From the NCBI GenBank assembly GCA_028023455.1, contig JAQFVV010006208.1, positions 9,284,963 to 9,348,962 on the forward strand: a DNA stretch of 64,000 bases, written 5' to 3'. The translations under genes were made by a program, and so were the position numbers. Below, piece after piece: positions 11,260 to 23,400 of the stretch. Within the stretch, counting starts at the first letter, position 1. Each line of letters starts with the position of its first letter. The notes beneath the pieces are model-generated. The model saw only the letters and a list, made by a program, of their open reading frames with translations. It did no database searches and had not been told where the DNA came from. The stretch is from Epiperipatus broadwayi (taxonomy: Eukaryota; Onychophora; Udeonychophora; Euonychophora; Peripatidae).

Positions 11260-12545
11260 TCGCATTTAATATCATAACTTATGATCCAGATATACTAACA
11301 CTTTAGAATTTTTCTGGTAAATAACTAACTGTGTCACTACAAACATATGCATTGATTTGGAGATATCACTGTAGCTGGCTTGGAGAGAGAGCCAATCAAT
11401 GTTTCACTGGGACAGACTGTGTATATACTGCAAATGGAAAATATGTTTGACCAAAACCTACACATAGTAGCATCAAATTTATGCAATTAAATTGTGGCCT
11501 TCACAATCCCGGGAGCTCAGGATTGGGAGAGATTTGGCATGATGAGTCGACCGGCTAAACGAGATGAACCGAAGACAAAAAGCGACTCTATAAAATAGTG
11601 ACTTTTGTCCGTCCCACTAAAATTAATTATTTTATTCGGCGCATTATCTTATTGTCTCATTGTACTGACTTCTTGTTTTAGGATCATGTGACAGAAAATA
11701 ATTACCAGATGGGCTTATCTTTGAACTTTGTTGGCATAGATGGTCATGGAAAAATGAACTCCACATTAACTACCCAACTTGTTTAGAATTGATACCAGTT
11801 TCTGATGGTTTCTGTTCAAATGCATTTTACTGCTATATTCGAATATATGAAATACCAGACTTGCGCTGGTTTATTAAAACGTTAAATATAGATATTAATT
11901 TTAGGCCATGATTTAAGATTATTGATTTTATCCTTAAGTCTTGTAGAGCGTCAGGATGCTATTAAATTTAGTAGTAGGTAGAGAGTTCACCAAAGATCCT
12001 GTCCAGTTGGCTGTAAGGATATGTGATTCTGGCAGTAACATGTATCTGATGAATAATTGGTTTGCACTTCCAAGGAACGATGGTAGACTTATATCTAATT
12101 ACCATTCATAATTCTCATTGGCTTGCTTTTATTTTATAGGAACGGTTTAGTTTATTTCATGTGGCACAACAACTCTACCTAGTTGACTAGTGAGTATAAT
12201 AGACAATTAATTGGGTGCACATGCAGAGTTAAAAAATGCTTAGTGCTTCGTAAGAAGTATGAACACTAGAAGTAAAACTATATCTCGATACATGGATTTT
12301 ATGCTTTATAATCTGCCGCTGTACCATTGTGCCAGACCATGGAAGACAGAACACATATACTATGCTACAAATTATGGTTTCTAAACTCAACAATCTTAGG
12401 GCACACTAACGCAATCAAGATTTGATAGCACAAAAAATGAAGAAATAGTACAAAGTTAGCAAAAAATATTCAATTATAATTGATATGTTAGATGACTATT
12501 TAATATTTAAATACAAATATAGTGTATATACTTAAATTAGATGTA
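11260..12545. other. Unassigned, some less AT-rich sequence
   Basis: No element was identified. A segment at about 11500-11700 is more GC-rich than its surroundings and could be a decayed transposon, but no protein or terminal repeat was recognised. Confidence 0.4.
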
Positions 12546-12650
12546 ATTAAGGGGGATTTGAACCCAGACTTTTAAGTTCTCTCCAGTCATCCACTCTATT
12601 CTGTATAACCGATACACATGACCACTTGCATGTGAAAAAGGTAAATGATG

Positions 12651-12694
12651 TCCAATATATGTATTTCATGCTGAACCGGCACTCAACAGTTGGT
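12651..12694 (-). ncRNA. Degenerate hammerhead, family D
   Basis: Stem I CCAA/TTGG, stem II TGC...GCA and GAAA are kept. The core reads CTGTTGA (A6 changed to U), so activity is unlikely. Confidence 0.55.
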
Positions 12695-13063
12695 CTGGAT
12701 CATCATCACCACACAAATATACAGTCAGTGCTCGGAAATTCTCTCCACTCTCTAACTCTTTAAAGCCATTCATATTGTTGAAAATCTGATGATAGAATGC
12801 TCAAAGTTCTTGTTGATGCCAGTATTAATATCATACCCATGTTGACTTGGAATCAGAATGACTTAATGTCAACATATGTATGACAATTATATTCGCATCA
12901 ACAAGGGCTTTGAGCATTTCTACCATCAGATTTTCAATGATATGGATGGCAAAAGAGTTGGAGAGTAAAAAGGATTGAAGTTTGTCCATTAAAGTTTGTA
13001 GATTTGCTATCTTAATATAAACCAAGCACTAATTGTGTATATGTGTGGGAGGTGATGGTCCGG

Positions 13064-13107
13064 ACCAACTGATGAATGCTGGTTAAGCATGAAATATGGA
13101 TATTGAA
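13064..13107 (+). ncRNA. Hammerhead-like motif, family D
   Basis: Core CTGATGA, stem II ATGCT...AGCAT and GAAA are present. Stem I is weakened (ACCAA against TTGA), so the fold is partial. Confidence 0.6.
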
Positions 13108-13339
13108 AATCTTTTATCATTTTCACATGTATGCATGTAGTCATGTGTATGGGTTGTATAGAATAGAGTGGATGACTGACAGGAGGTTGAAAGTCTGGGT
13201 TCAAATCCCCTTTAATTATGTGATTATAATTTAACGTATGGTTTGGCGAGAATATTGTACAAATTTTAAGAACCGGATTATCTGAATATCTTTACAAATA
13301 GATCATTATTCAACTACTAATTTGAATAGGTTTAGCTGG

Positions 13340-13400
13340 ACTCTTATAGCCAAGAGGTCAGCGCAGCCTCAAGATAATTCTTAAATTATCTTAAGTTGTT
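13340..13400 (+). repeat. Partial tRNA-Gly SINE
   Basis: Only the 5' half of the SINE is visible: ccaagaggtcagcgcagcct resembles the A-box region of the copies at 28.8 and 55.8 kb. It breaks off before the B box. Confidence 0.4.
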
Positions 13401-13479
13401 ATTAAACATTTTTTAAATTCTAATTAATTTCATGGTAATATAAAATAATTTATTTTCCTTTGTAAGGCTGAAGAGTTGT

Positions 13480-13740
13480 GAGCTGGAATAGTTTGAAGCC
13501 TGTCCATTAAAATATGAAGATTGGCTATCTTAATATAAAGCTGAGCACTGATTATATATATGTGTGAGGATAGTAATCTAGACCAACTGTTGATTGCTGG
13601 TTTAGCATGAAATACGTGTATTGGTGATTATTTATCTTTTCGACATGTGTGTGATCAGGTGGGTCAGCAATATGAGATGGCACTGAGAGTAGTGGGTTGT
13701 GAAAGTCTGAGTTCGAATCCCGCATATATTACATATATAA
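13480..13740 (+). repeat. Family D monomer
   Basis: A single plus-oriented copy. It has the cctgtccattaaa block, the hammerhead-like motif (13580-13623, core CTGTTGA, otherwise well preserved), the tttatcttttcgacatgtg block, and a tRNA-like end with gagttcgaatccc at about 13710. The unit is about 260 bp. Confidence 0.85.
13580..13623 (+). ncRNA. Hammerhead-like motif, family D, A6 changed
   Basis: Stem I ACCAA/TTGGT pairs perfectly, stem II TGCT...AGCA is intact, GAAA is intact and the helix III region is ATACGTGT. The core is CTGTTGA instead of CTGATGA. Confidence 0.6.
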
Positions 13741-14445
13741 ATGCAGGTTTAAGCCTGTACAATGTATTTGTAGAAGATTGTAAATGTTTATAATTCAGTG
13801 TTTATTCACAGATTTGTTTCTGATGTTGAGTTTGAGTTTGTTACGATTACCTAAAAAAAAAAGTTTAGGTCTGTTATTATCATCTAATTTTTTTTAAAAA
13901 AAGTTTCATCTCTATTTCTTATTATTTTAATAAACAAAAACCCCTTTTTTGACAATTTCCTGCATATGGGGAAATTTGTTTGTCTGCATAGTAATGTTAT
14001 TAATTATTTGGTTTTGAAAAGGAAGTACTTTTTTGGTATTGATGCTTTGTTTGCATTTTGATATTCGATTTTTTTTTTTTTAAATTCCTTGTTGGTATTG
14101 ATGTTAAAAAATTTAATTTTGTTTAAATTTAATTGATTAATTTGTTTAAATTTATATTTATTAACTTTGTTAAAAATCAATCGATGATAAGTTATACATT
14201 GTAAGTTTTAGTGATAGCAATGGTATTCCAATCATGCGCAATACGTATGCAATCATGCGCAAAACGTATGTACTTTTTGTCAGACAGTGATACAGTGCGA
14301 ATAAAATCTTGGGTACTTCTCTTTTTTATGGACATGCATGATGTCACCCATATTTTTGACAAATGTACAATTCCGGGGGCCTACAATTTATCTTTTCAAA
14401 TGTCTTAGTTGTTAAGTTAAAAAAAAAAAAAAAAGTTATATGCGT
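13740..14445. other. AT-rich intronic stretch, nothing recognised
   Basis: It contains A and T homopolymers and a short direct repeat of gcaatcatgcgcaa-like sequence near 14232-14265. The 65-codon frame at 14211 has no signature. Confidence 0.4.
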
Positions 14446-14447
14446 AC

Positions 14448-15450
14448 TTAAGGATTAGTCTGGGCCCAAGATTGATTACCGATAATTACTTTATTAAAAT
14501 AGTATTTTTTTGTTTTTCTCATCATTCTGCCATCCGAATAATGAATATTTATGCGTATATATATATCTACAAATATTTAAAATGATAAATTGATTAACTA
14601 TTCAACCTTTTAATGAGCAATACAAAAAGTTGAATTTGAATTCAGGGATCGTAGGATAGAAAGAGCAGAAATTGTAGAGACATCAATCCACTGGGATGGA
14701 TCGACTTCAATTGAGGACCTGCATGATATAATGAGCAGGGATTGTGTCAGGTTCTCATATACGTAAATCTATCTCTGAATTTAAACTCAGTTTGAGCACA
14801 AAATTCTGATTAGTAAATTAATGTCACATTTAATTATATCAAGAATATCATTTTATTTACCCTAATATCCAAGATTTGATTTTCCATTGGAAACTTGCTT
14901 ACTTGTACAATTAACCTAATTGTTATTTAAGTAATTAAATTATTTGCCATTTAAAATCTGAATAATCTCTTTATTTTTCTCACTATTCTGCCATCTGAAT
15001 ACTAAATGTGTGTGCGTTTGTATAAATATTAATTTGATTAAAATAATAACTAAAGACAAATAACATTTAACCTTGAAACAATTAAATGTGACATTAGTTC
15101 ACTACTCGAATTTTGTGCTCAAACAGTTTAAATCCAGAGAATATATTTACATTTATGAGAACCTGATATACTCTCTGCTCTATTTATCACGCTAGTCCTG
15201 AATTTAAGTCAGTCTATCCCAGTGGATTGATGTCTCTACAATTTCTGCTCTTTCTAGCCACGATCCCCTGAATTCAAATTCAACTTGCTGTATTGCTCAT
15301 TAAAAGGTTGAATATTTAATCAATTTATCATCATATATATATATGCACGCATATTTATCATTCGGATGGGCGGAATGATGAGAAAAACAAAAAGTCTATT
15401 TCGATTTAAAGTTATCGTAATTGATCTTGGTGTCAAAGCTAATCCTTAAT
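14448..15450. mobile_element. 1-kb palindromic element with TTAA ends (family I)
   Basis: The arms are about 350-450 bp and run from ttaaggattag at 14448 to ctaatccttaa ending at 15450. They match throughout at a level that suggests moderate age. Shared blocks include gtttttctcatcattc, aatgagcaatac, gaattcagggatc, agagacatcaatccactggga and aatgtgacatta. Both outer ends read TTAA followed by GGATTAG inward, which could be a TTAA target duplication of a piggyBac-like non-autonomous element or simply part of the terminal repeat. No protein is encoded. Confidence 0.8.
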
Positions 15451-16125
15451 TATCGTTAAATGAAACAAAAGTAATAAATTCCAATAAATTACATTAATAA
15501 TCTTTATTTCAATTTTTTTTACTTATAATGTAGAAGTGATGATACACATTGAACTTCATAAAATTATCGTTGGCTTCCGTAGAAAAACCAATGAGTATTT
15601 CATTGTAAATGTTATTTATCACTTTCAAATTTTTTTATTTTTCTAATGAAATGTATGTTCCTAAAACTCATTTTTTATTTATGTTCAATGTGTATGAAGT
15701 GAAATTTGATAGCACATGCAAAATATAACATTCTAACAAAATTTTTCATATGGTTTATTTCCTTATTTTCATTGATTTTTTAGGTTCAAATCCATCTCAT
15801 TATTTTCCATATTTTTTATGCGAATTTCTTTTTGCATGTAATTATCAGGAACCAGTGTACTATGTAAAAAGAGAATGAGATGTATATTAATAATAATTAC
15901 AAATAGACTTTTTTGGCACATGGTTTTGTGCTCTTTTCAAATGTTAATCATCTGTTTTAACATTAACAAATTATTGCAGATAGAACACAATCTAGTGTTC
16001 TATAATGGAAGCAAAATTACTACAACTAAAACATCAGTAAAAATAGAATTTTTTTTTATGTAGAGATTCAATATAACTTTAAAGAATTGACTATATAACA
16101 TGCAGAATAAATAATTTATACACTC
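15451..16125. other. AT-rich intronic stretch, nothing recognised
   Basis: No repeat or exon was identified. A 62-codon frame at 15875 has no signature. Confidence 0.4.
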
Positions 16126-16129
16126 ATCA

Positions 16130-16900
16130 TCATTGTCAACCATTATCAATCCACTGCAGTATGAAGGTCTCCAAGTTCAATTCATCTCCTCTGATCTTTA
16201 GCTTCTCTTCTCCATATCATCCCTGCACACTTTCTTATTTCATCCATCCATCTCACATATGGTCTCTTTCTGGATCTTTTTTACAATCTCTTGGAGTTCA
16301 ATTTAAATTTTCAATTGTCCATCTCTTATGATCTCTTCTAGCAATATGTCCAGCCCAACTCCACTTCAGCTTTTTAATTTCTTTCAATGATCTCAGTAAC
16401 ACCTGTTTATTTTAATTAACCATATATTGCATTTTCGATCTCTTCTTGTTACTCCTAACATGCATCTCTCCATATTACTTTGAGTGGTCTGTAGTCTTTT
16501 TTATTGCTCTTCTATTAAGTGTCCAAATCTCAGATCCATAAGGAAGAACTGATAAAATGCATCTTTTTAGTATTAAGTTATTTCTATCAAAAGTACTCCA
16601 ACCAAGTTTATTTCTATGATTAATTTCATCCATATGTTTCCATCTGTATCAGTAATCTGACCAAGGTATTTGTAGTTGTTAACTTCTTCTTACTCATCAT
16701 AATCAATCTTTACTTTCATCTTTTGAGAAAATTCCATTGAACATTATTTTAGTCTATTTAACATTTATCTTTAGTCCTACTTTTTTACTTTCATTTGATA
16801 ACTTCTGCAACATTTGCTGAATCTCTAAAGCATTATTTGAAAAAACAACATCATTAGCAAAATCTAGAAAAAAATATCATTCACACACACATTCATTGGT
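16130..16900 (-). pseudogene. RTE-type LINE 3' part, decayed
   Basis: Minus-strand translation in pieces gives FANDVVFSNNALEIQQML (the FADD box of reverse transcriptase with Asp changed to Asn) near 16890-16800. It continues with LSNESKKVGLK-like sequence, a LILKRCI..LPYGSEIWTLNRR region near 16560-16500, and the C-terminal WAGHIAR and KRPR.RPY-WMDEI segments near 16370-16240. The 3' end is at cattatcaatccactgcag, close to 16145, next to a (TGATGA)-like tail as in RTE elements. Multiple frameshifts. Same family as 21.06, 21.98 and 52.17 kb. Confidence 0.8.
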
Positions 16901-17184
16901 GTTTCTTGATCTTAAACTCAGAGGTAAAAAGCCAATAAACTCACCTATGCTGGCTAATGTATGTTGGTGAGCAGCCCATTCATGTTCATATACTATGAGT
17001 AATCACATTGTTATAACAGCTGCGACAACAAGAACATATGGAGTGAACATTAAGAATTTGCTCTGATTGGTTTCTTTAAGGCCTCCAAGAGGAATCAAAG
17101 GGTCTCCTTTTCATTAACAGTAAACTCCTTTTTGTAGCCCTACATTGTCATATAATTTTCCATTCATTTATAATTGGTCAGTTA

Positions 17185-17500
17185 TTAACTCAATTTATTG
17201 AAGTTTATAAATATTCAGACAATTGTTTAAGTTATGCTAAATTTAAAATGTTTCATATATTTATCTTCTTTTTGAATCTTTAATATAATTTAAAAGTTTA
17301 ATATTTTTGTGGCATCTATTTTACGTCCATAAGTTAAATAGTCAATGTATAAAGCAGATTTATTATCTTGTCTATTAATTGCATTGTTATGCTCTTTGAC
17401 TCTTAACTATTTCCCTGTATGGCCATAGTAAATCATATTGTAGTGGTCACAATTAATTTTATATACAATTCATTTGACTCTTACCTCTGTCAGTAACATG
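17185..17500 (-). pseudogene. Penelope-like GIY-YIG endonuclease fragment
   Basis: Minus-strand translation gives VYKINCDHYNMIYYGHTGK followed by RVKEHNNAINRQDNKSALY. This is the GIY-YIG signature (here VYKI...YYG) with the following Arg/Glu-His region typical of Penelope-like elements. The frame is then interrupted. No reverse-transcriptase part is attached. The stretch 16983-17180 between it and the LINE is unassigned. Confidence 0.75.
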
Positions 17501-17509
17501 ATGCATTAA

Positions 17510-18125
17510 TAAGTGAGATGATAAATCCACTTTATACCTTCACTACTTAACATAATAGACAAAATAAAAGCCACCAAAAATATTAAACTGTTAAATTATA
17601 CTAAATAACTAAAAAGAAGACAAACATATGGAACATTTTATATTAAGCATAACTTAAATAATTATATGATTATTTATAAAACTTCAATAACTTTGGTCGG
17701 TCAATTAAAAACGTGTAGAAAATTATAAATGGTAATATATATAAAATTATATAGTGCGAGTAGTACTTATTCTGTATATTGTTATGTTGCATAATCAATT
17801 CTTTGAAGTTATATTGAATCTCTAAATGAAAAAAGGTGTATTCTAGTTTACTGATGTTTTATTTTGTTATTGTTGTTATTTTACTTCCATATAGAACCGT
17901 AGATGGTGTTCTATTTGCAATAATTGGGTTAACGTAAAAACAGGTGCTTAACATTTGAAAAGGGCATGAAATCATATGTCAAAATTGTAATGCTAGTGGG
18001 AAATATATGTATAAAACACACATATATAGCTCACATTATATATTTATGATTTAAAAATAAATGATTAAATTATTAATAAAAACGAAAATATAAAAGTGTA
18101 ATATGTTGTAGAGTAGTTTTCTTTT
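17510..18125. other. AT-rich intronic stretch, nothing recognised
   Basis: No element was recognised between the PLE fragment and the SINE at 18139. Confidence 0.4.
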
Positions 18126-18127
18126 GT

Positions 18128-18253
18128 TTAAAATGCAGTTTTTTTTCTCATGTGTCATATCATCGGCCGGGAAGTGAACCCGCTAACCCGGGACAACTGC
18201 TTGTAAGGCAGCTATGCTGACCTCTCGACCACTGATGCTTGATTAAAATGCAG
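18128..18253 (-). mobile_element. tRNA-Gly(TCC)-derived SINE with target duplication
   Basis: The element covers 18139-18242 on the minus strand. The 5' part is tRNA-like with A box TGGTCGAGAGGTCAGC, a CTTACAA anticodon loop and B box GGGTTCACTTCCC. A tail of about 20 nt (atgacacatgag) and an A-rich end follow. The 11-bp direct repeat ttaaaatgcag flanks it at 18128-18138 and 18243-18253, which shows target-primed insertion. The parent tRNA is best seen in the copy at 36.3 kb, whose loop is CTTCCAA. Confidence 0.88.
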
Positions 18254-18359
18254 TTTTGTGAAAATAAGAAAAAGATTGTGCTACATATATATATTTTAAA
18301 GAGAGCAAGGGGGGGGATTGGAAAAAAGCTTTAAAACTTCTCTCTCTCTCTTTAAATAA

Positions 18360-18600
18360 AACTCTCTTTGTTTTACAAAGAATAAATAATATTTACTGAG
18401 GCTATAACCTCGATAATATGCGTATAAAATGCGATAGTAGGGACCTCTACAGGTGTTTTAACCACAAGCTTACGCTATGGAAGAAAACACCTGTAGAGGT
18501 CCCTACTATCGCATTTTATACGCATATTATCGAGGTTATAGCCTCAGTAAATATTACTTACGTAATCAATGTGCGTTTAATAAATTTATAATTACAAAGA
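18360..18600. repeat. Perfect 72-bp-arm hairpin, family F
   Basis: Arms 18387-18458 and 18485-18556 are exact reverse complements (72 of 72 by eye) around a 26-nt loop. The right flank continues with the family F terminus cttacgtaatcaatgtgcg. The arms contain the gggacctctacaggt word found in all F copies. The lack of any mismatch suggests recent origin or gene-conversion-like repair. Confidence 0.93.
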
Positions 18601-20200
18601 ATAAATAAGTAAATATGGAGATTAAAAATAAAATCAGTTTGTAAAAGTGAAAACTTTCGAAATGCAATTCATTTCAAAGATTAATTAATTAATTTGGAAT
18701 GCTAATAAGATTTCTGATTGAGAATGATATTGAAATTGTATTAATTAGAAAACTATGTAAACTATCGATCAGATAGTAGATTAAAGAAAATGTAAAAATA
18801 ATTTAAAAAAAAAACAGACTTAAGTTAAGATAAAAATTATTTAAAAAAATTACAAGGAATTAAAATACTGGGAGAGAAAAAAGTATAAAAGTTACATCTT
18901 CGTTATTATTTTGTCAGGGCTGTGGTTTGTAATTCAGTTTGGTTCGAGCTCAGTTCAAGTCTGGTCTTCAATCTCTAATTCAGTCTGGACTGCATTTTGT
19001 AATTAATTTAGTCGGGGCTGCAATCTGCTAATCATTCTGCTCTTCAATCTATAATTCAGTTTGGTCCGAGTTCAGTTCACGTTCCCGCCTTCATTTAGTG
19101 ATTGAATCATTCCTGTCTTCATTTGTGCTTTTACATTATCCATTGCTCCAGAGATTCAGATATTTGAAAACTGTAAACACAATAGTAAGTCAATTAGTTG
19201 CTGCTATGGTCAACATCAATGCAAAAGCTGCGAATCTAGAAAAATACATGCTGGACCATCTTTAGGATTGTTTGATAACTTCATGCCCCTAGTTCTCAGC
19301 AAATCAACTATACTCGCCCGAACCCTCACTGGAAATTAATGCCAAATTGGTGAAATAGATGCTGCTGCAAACTCTTTCTCTCTCCCTCTCTCATTGTCAA
19401 GACAAAGAATAGAAAACAAGCCCTGAAACGATCGATGGAGATGAGAAAGCCACCCAGTTGGAAACTGACAATCATGAAAATCTATGTAAAGACATTTTGA
19501 TACTTATCTGTAGACCCTTTATACTTATTTTAAATGAGCTTTAATTAATGAAGGACTATTGTAATTTTTGCCCGAAAGTAATCATTTATATTTTTATGTA
19601 AATATTATATTGTGTTATTTTGTATTATATTAGATATGTGTGTGAATGAATATTAATGTTTGATTAAATATTTTTTGGTCTATTCTCTCTCTCTTTCTCT
19701 GTCACTGAGTATAGTTATTTTATGCAAGTTAAATGTGCTGGACCCTGGTTAAGAGTATAAGCTAGCTATGGGATATTTCAAGTGCTGGATTATGTGCCTA
19801 ACTGATGCTGATCCTCAAAACAAATAAAATGCTTTAGATGGCAGGGGATTGAATCCAGTAGTCGAGAAGCGCTATATCCTGGAAATGTGATCGTAGGTTA
19901 TGCTTTGTATAGCCTCGATCTGGTTATAGGTACTGTTAATGGTTCATCTATCACTGGTATTCTACTTCTCTGCTTGAAGGACCGGTCCGTTGCAGTAATA
20001 TTAAAGCTAAATGTTAACCTTATTAAAGTTTAGATTCCAAAAATTACATGTTAAAAAGTATTTTAAAACCAGCAAGAATAAGCTTTTCAAATTCGGTGGA
20101 CCCGATTCAGTATATATATATATTTATGTGGCTGTTATATATGATTTTTATATTTATATTCTATCTGTGGTTTTAAAAATGATATGCTTATTTATATAAT
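18600..20200. other. Intronic sequence with a short degenerate tandem repeat
   Basis: About 18915-19085 holds several imperfect repeats of ttcaatctctaattcagt-like sequence. The remainder (including 19100-20000) was not assigned. The 62-codon frame at 20011 lies over an AT microsatellite. Confidence 0.45.
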
Positions 20201-20204
20201 AATA

Positions 20205-20330
20205 CGTAAATCAGAGATCATTTATCTTTTTCACATGTATGTGGTCATGTGTATCAGTTGTATAAGATGAATTGAATAGCTATGGCGTGTTTGAAAATCT
20301 GAGAACAAGCCCCTTATAATTTATATAATA
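20205..20330 (+). repeat. Family D 3' fragment
   Basis: Only the part downstream of the ribozyme is present (atcatttatctttttcacatg.. to the tRNA-like end). Confidence 0.65.
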
Positions 20331-20425
20331 GCTAAATTAATAAAACTTGAATTCAAAATATATAATTGTTTGGAAGAGTTTGTTGTTGTTCTTGTTTTAA
20401 ATTTTTACTGAAATTTTGCCCAGCC

Positions 20426-20438
20426 TTGGGGGGGGGGG
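20426..20438 (+). repeat. G homopolymer
   Basis: A run of about 13 G in otherwise AT-rich DNA. Confidence 0.85.
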
Positions 20439-20724
20439 GGTTTAGAGATGAATAATTCTTATTGAAATGGTATTTAATGAAAAACAAAGAGGGTAACGTT
20501 GCTACTGATTCAACATATGTCACTAATGAAATTTTTAGGTCTGTTGTTGCCTTAAGCTGGCTGCATGTTGATAGCTATTTGTTTTTCTTATCAGCTTTAA
20601 CTTCAACTGACTTAAAATTGACTTAAAGCAGTTTTTATAATTTTAGAATTGCTTCTGAAAAAACTAAGAAAACGCGATAGTAGCTGGATGTTGTTTTCGG
20701 TTTGTGCAAATATTACTAACTTGT

Positions 20725-20890
20725 TACAATAAAGCTGAACATTGATTGTATATATGTGTGGAGATGTATTGGCGATCATTTATCTTTTCGATATGTGTGT
20801 GACCAAGTGTCAGCAGTATGAGATAGCGCGGATAGTTGAGGGTCGTGTGAAAGTCTGAGTTCAAACTCCCTATATATTACATATTGGAGT
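20725..20890 (+). repeat. Family D copy lacking the ribozyme
   Basis: The sequence jumps from atgtgtggagatg directly to tattggcgatcatttatc, so the hammerhead segment is missing while both flanks are kept. The tRNA-like end with gagttcaaactccc follows. Confidence 0.75.
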
Positions 20891-21062
20891 GTAGATACGA
20901 AAAAAGCTGTACTGTAAGAAAAAAATCATATATTAAAAATAAATTTTTCAAACATGGGGAATAATTAATTTTAAAATAATTAGAAATAATTGGTTTTAAC
21001 GTTTAAAAGCAGACATTGTGCACACAAAAATAAATTTACATATATAAATAGATTAGCAAACA

Positions 21063-21500
21063 ATCATCATCATCATTTTCAACTATAATCAATCCACTGC
21101 AGGATGAAGGTCTCTCTGAGTTCAATCCATCTTCTCCGATCACTAGTCTCTCTTCTCCACATCACCCCAGCACACTTTATTATTTCACCCACCTATCTCA
21201 CACGTGGTCTCTTTCTGGATCTTTTACAATCTCTTAAATCCCGTTTAAGGTTTCCACTGTCCATCTATTATCATCTCTTCTAGAAATATGTCCAGTCCAA
21301 GTAACACCTGTTGTTCTCTCACTCATGTATTTCATTTTTGATCTCTTCTTGTTACTCCTAATATACATCTATCCATATTTCGTTGAGTGGTCTGAAATCT
21401 CTGTATTCTTCTTCTGTTAAGTATCCAAGTCTCAGATCTGTAAGTAAAAACTGGTAACACACATTCATTAATAACTTCCTTATCAAACATGAAAGGCATA
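21063..21500 (-). pseudogene. RTE-type LINE 3' end, decayed
   Basis: Same C-terminal coding segment and 3' end as at 16.13 and 52.17 kb. The 3' terminus is the (ATGATG)-rich word at 21064-21075. An internal deletion near 21300 removes the WAGH region. Frameshifted. Confidence 0.78.
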
Positions 21501-21694
21501 TTTCCTTTCAATATTAAGTCAATATTGAAAGCAAAAAGGATACAAGTCAGTAATTATTTGTTTACATTTTTGTAATTATTATAATTAACAAATAAATTAA
21601 TATTTTTAGTTTAAAATAAAAAAAAAGGGCATACAAATGTAAAATAAAATTTGAAATAGTTCAATTTTGTATACATTATTATTATTCATTAAAG

Positions 21695-21835
21695 CCAGTC
21701 AACACTTAGACAATCCCAATAACAATCAACAATCTTAAACTGTTGTCGAGGCAACCCCCTTGACAACAGCTTGAGATTGTTGGTTGTTATGGATGATATT
21801 GGGGTTGCCTAAGTGTTGTCTGGTTTAATGATTAT
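21695..21835. repeat. Foldback repeat, family H
   Basis: Arms of about 60 bp: agtcaacacttagacaatcc on the left pairs with ggttgcctaagtgttgtct on the right. A half copy is at 50.76-50.85 kb. No ribozyme core or protein was seen. Confidence 0.8.
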
Positions 21836-21984
21836 TTATAAAACCATTTAGCCTTGAGCATTATTACAATTATTATTTTTACATGTAGTTTATATTCTTA
21901 TATATATTTAAATCATTTAATTTAATTATCAAATGAAATCAGATTGTTGATATTATATAAAAATGGCAAGTTAAGGGAGTAAAA

Positions 21985-22740
21985 GTAAATGGAGATTATT
22001 TGTGTTAATGTAATTGGTTTTGCAAATAATTCTTCAGAGTTTCATGAAATGTTGCAAGAGCTATCTGGTGCAAATAAGAAAGTAGGAGCGAAGGAAAATA
22101 ATAAAAAGTCTAAAGGATTGTTCATGGGATTTTTTCAAAAGAAGAAAATAAAGATTGATACAAATACCTTGATAGATCATTACTACATATGGAAACATAA
22201 TGGATGAAAATAATCATAGGATTAAACTTTGTTGGAGTGCTTTTGGTAAAAATAACTTAATGTTAAAAAAAATATGCCTATGTATTTAAAAAGGAAAGTT
22301 TTTATAAATGTGTTTTATCAGTACATACTTATGAATCTGAGACTTAAACATGTGACAGAAAAGCAATACAAAGACTTCAGATCACTTAATGAAGTATGGA
22401 GAGATATATGCTAACAATAACAAAAAGAAATCACAAGCAAAATATGTGGGTGAGAGAACAAACAAGTGTTACTGACATTATTGAATGAATTAAGAGACTG
22501 AAGTGGAATTGGACTGGACATATTTTTAGAAGAGATGATAGTAGATGGACAATTGTAATCTTAAATTGCATTCCAAGAGATTGTAAAAGACCCAGAAAGA
22601 GACCACATGTGAGATGGATGGATGAAATAAGAAAGTGGGCTGGGTGATATGGTGAAGAGAGGCTAGAGATTGGAGAAACTAGATTGAATTTGAAGTGAGA
22701 TTTTTCTGCTATGGATTGAGAATGATGATGGTGATGATAA
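21985..22740 (+). pseudogene. RTE-type LINE 3' part, decayed
   Basis: Begins in the reverse-transcriptase region with GFANNSSEFHEMLQELSG (FADD box changed to FANN) and NKKVGAKENNKKSKG. It continues out of frame through a TYESET-like segment near 22330 and the WTGHIFRRDDSRWTI region near 22510. It ends with the RPRKRPHVRWMDEIRKW segment near 22600 and a gatgatggtgatgat tail at 22722-22738. Stops and frameshifts are frequent. Confidence 0.8.
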
Positions 22741-23400
22741 AAATTGTACAGAATAATGGAAATATCAGACATATATATTAATATAATGAAAATCCATTAC
22801 ATATACAAAGAATGTGTCTTCTTTGCATTAAGAAATTATATAACATTTGAACAGTTTCTAGAGAAATATTAAGGTCCATGGAGAGGTGGTGTCAGCAAAT
22901 GATATTGGACTTTTCCACTGATCAAGAATAGTCCGCAATGACTCAGTAATATTTAAATTAAGGGATGGTATGAAACTGGAGCCCAAAATGTTCAAGTGGT
23001 TAGTAACTGTAATATATTTATTTAGAGCAATATGGGGTGAATGCCAAATTATGATGTAGTTAAGATTAAACAGACTTTTTTTTTTGCCCAATTGACATAT
23101 TATAAATTCTTATAATTGGACAAATGTCTAACTGTTCATTTATATTTTACCATATGTCATTCTTTACGGCATATACTGTCCAGTCTTATGCTTGTTGTCA
23201 CATCTTCAATGTCATAACATTCATTTCAAAAACAATAGCTTTGAAATGGCAATTGGTCCTCAAAAATTCAGATTTTAGCAGACAATGGACTGCTTAGATG
23301 TCTTTTAAGGTTTACTATAATTTGGGGAGTTTGGGGATCCAATTCTTTGCAATGTGTCTGTCGGTTTCTGCCACTAGGCATTAATCTGTAATCATTGTAA
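22741..23400. other. Intronic sequence without recognised element
   Basis: No feature was identified; the minus-strand frame at 22858-23091 has no signature. Confidence 0.4.

Larger units (their letters stand above)
12560..13215. repeat. Head-to-head pair of family D
   Basis: Inverted repeat of about 650 bp. Both outer ends carry the tRNA-like B box (gggttcaaatccc on plus at about 13197; its complement near 12551). Inside are the acatgtgaaaa word, a hammerhead-like motif in each arm (12651-12694 minus, 13064-13107 plus), and a centre near 12850. Short ORFs on the minus strand follow the repeat and are artefacts. Confidence 0.85.

Noticed and set aside
18128-18253. Functional tRNA-Val from the TAC loop
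   Set aside because: The insertion before the B box, tail, A tract and target duplications show it is a SINE; the loop is a mutated Gly(TCC) loop.
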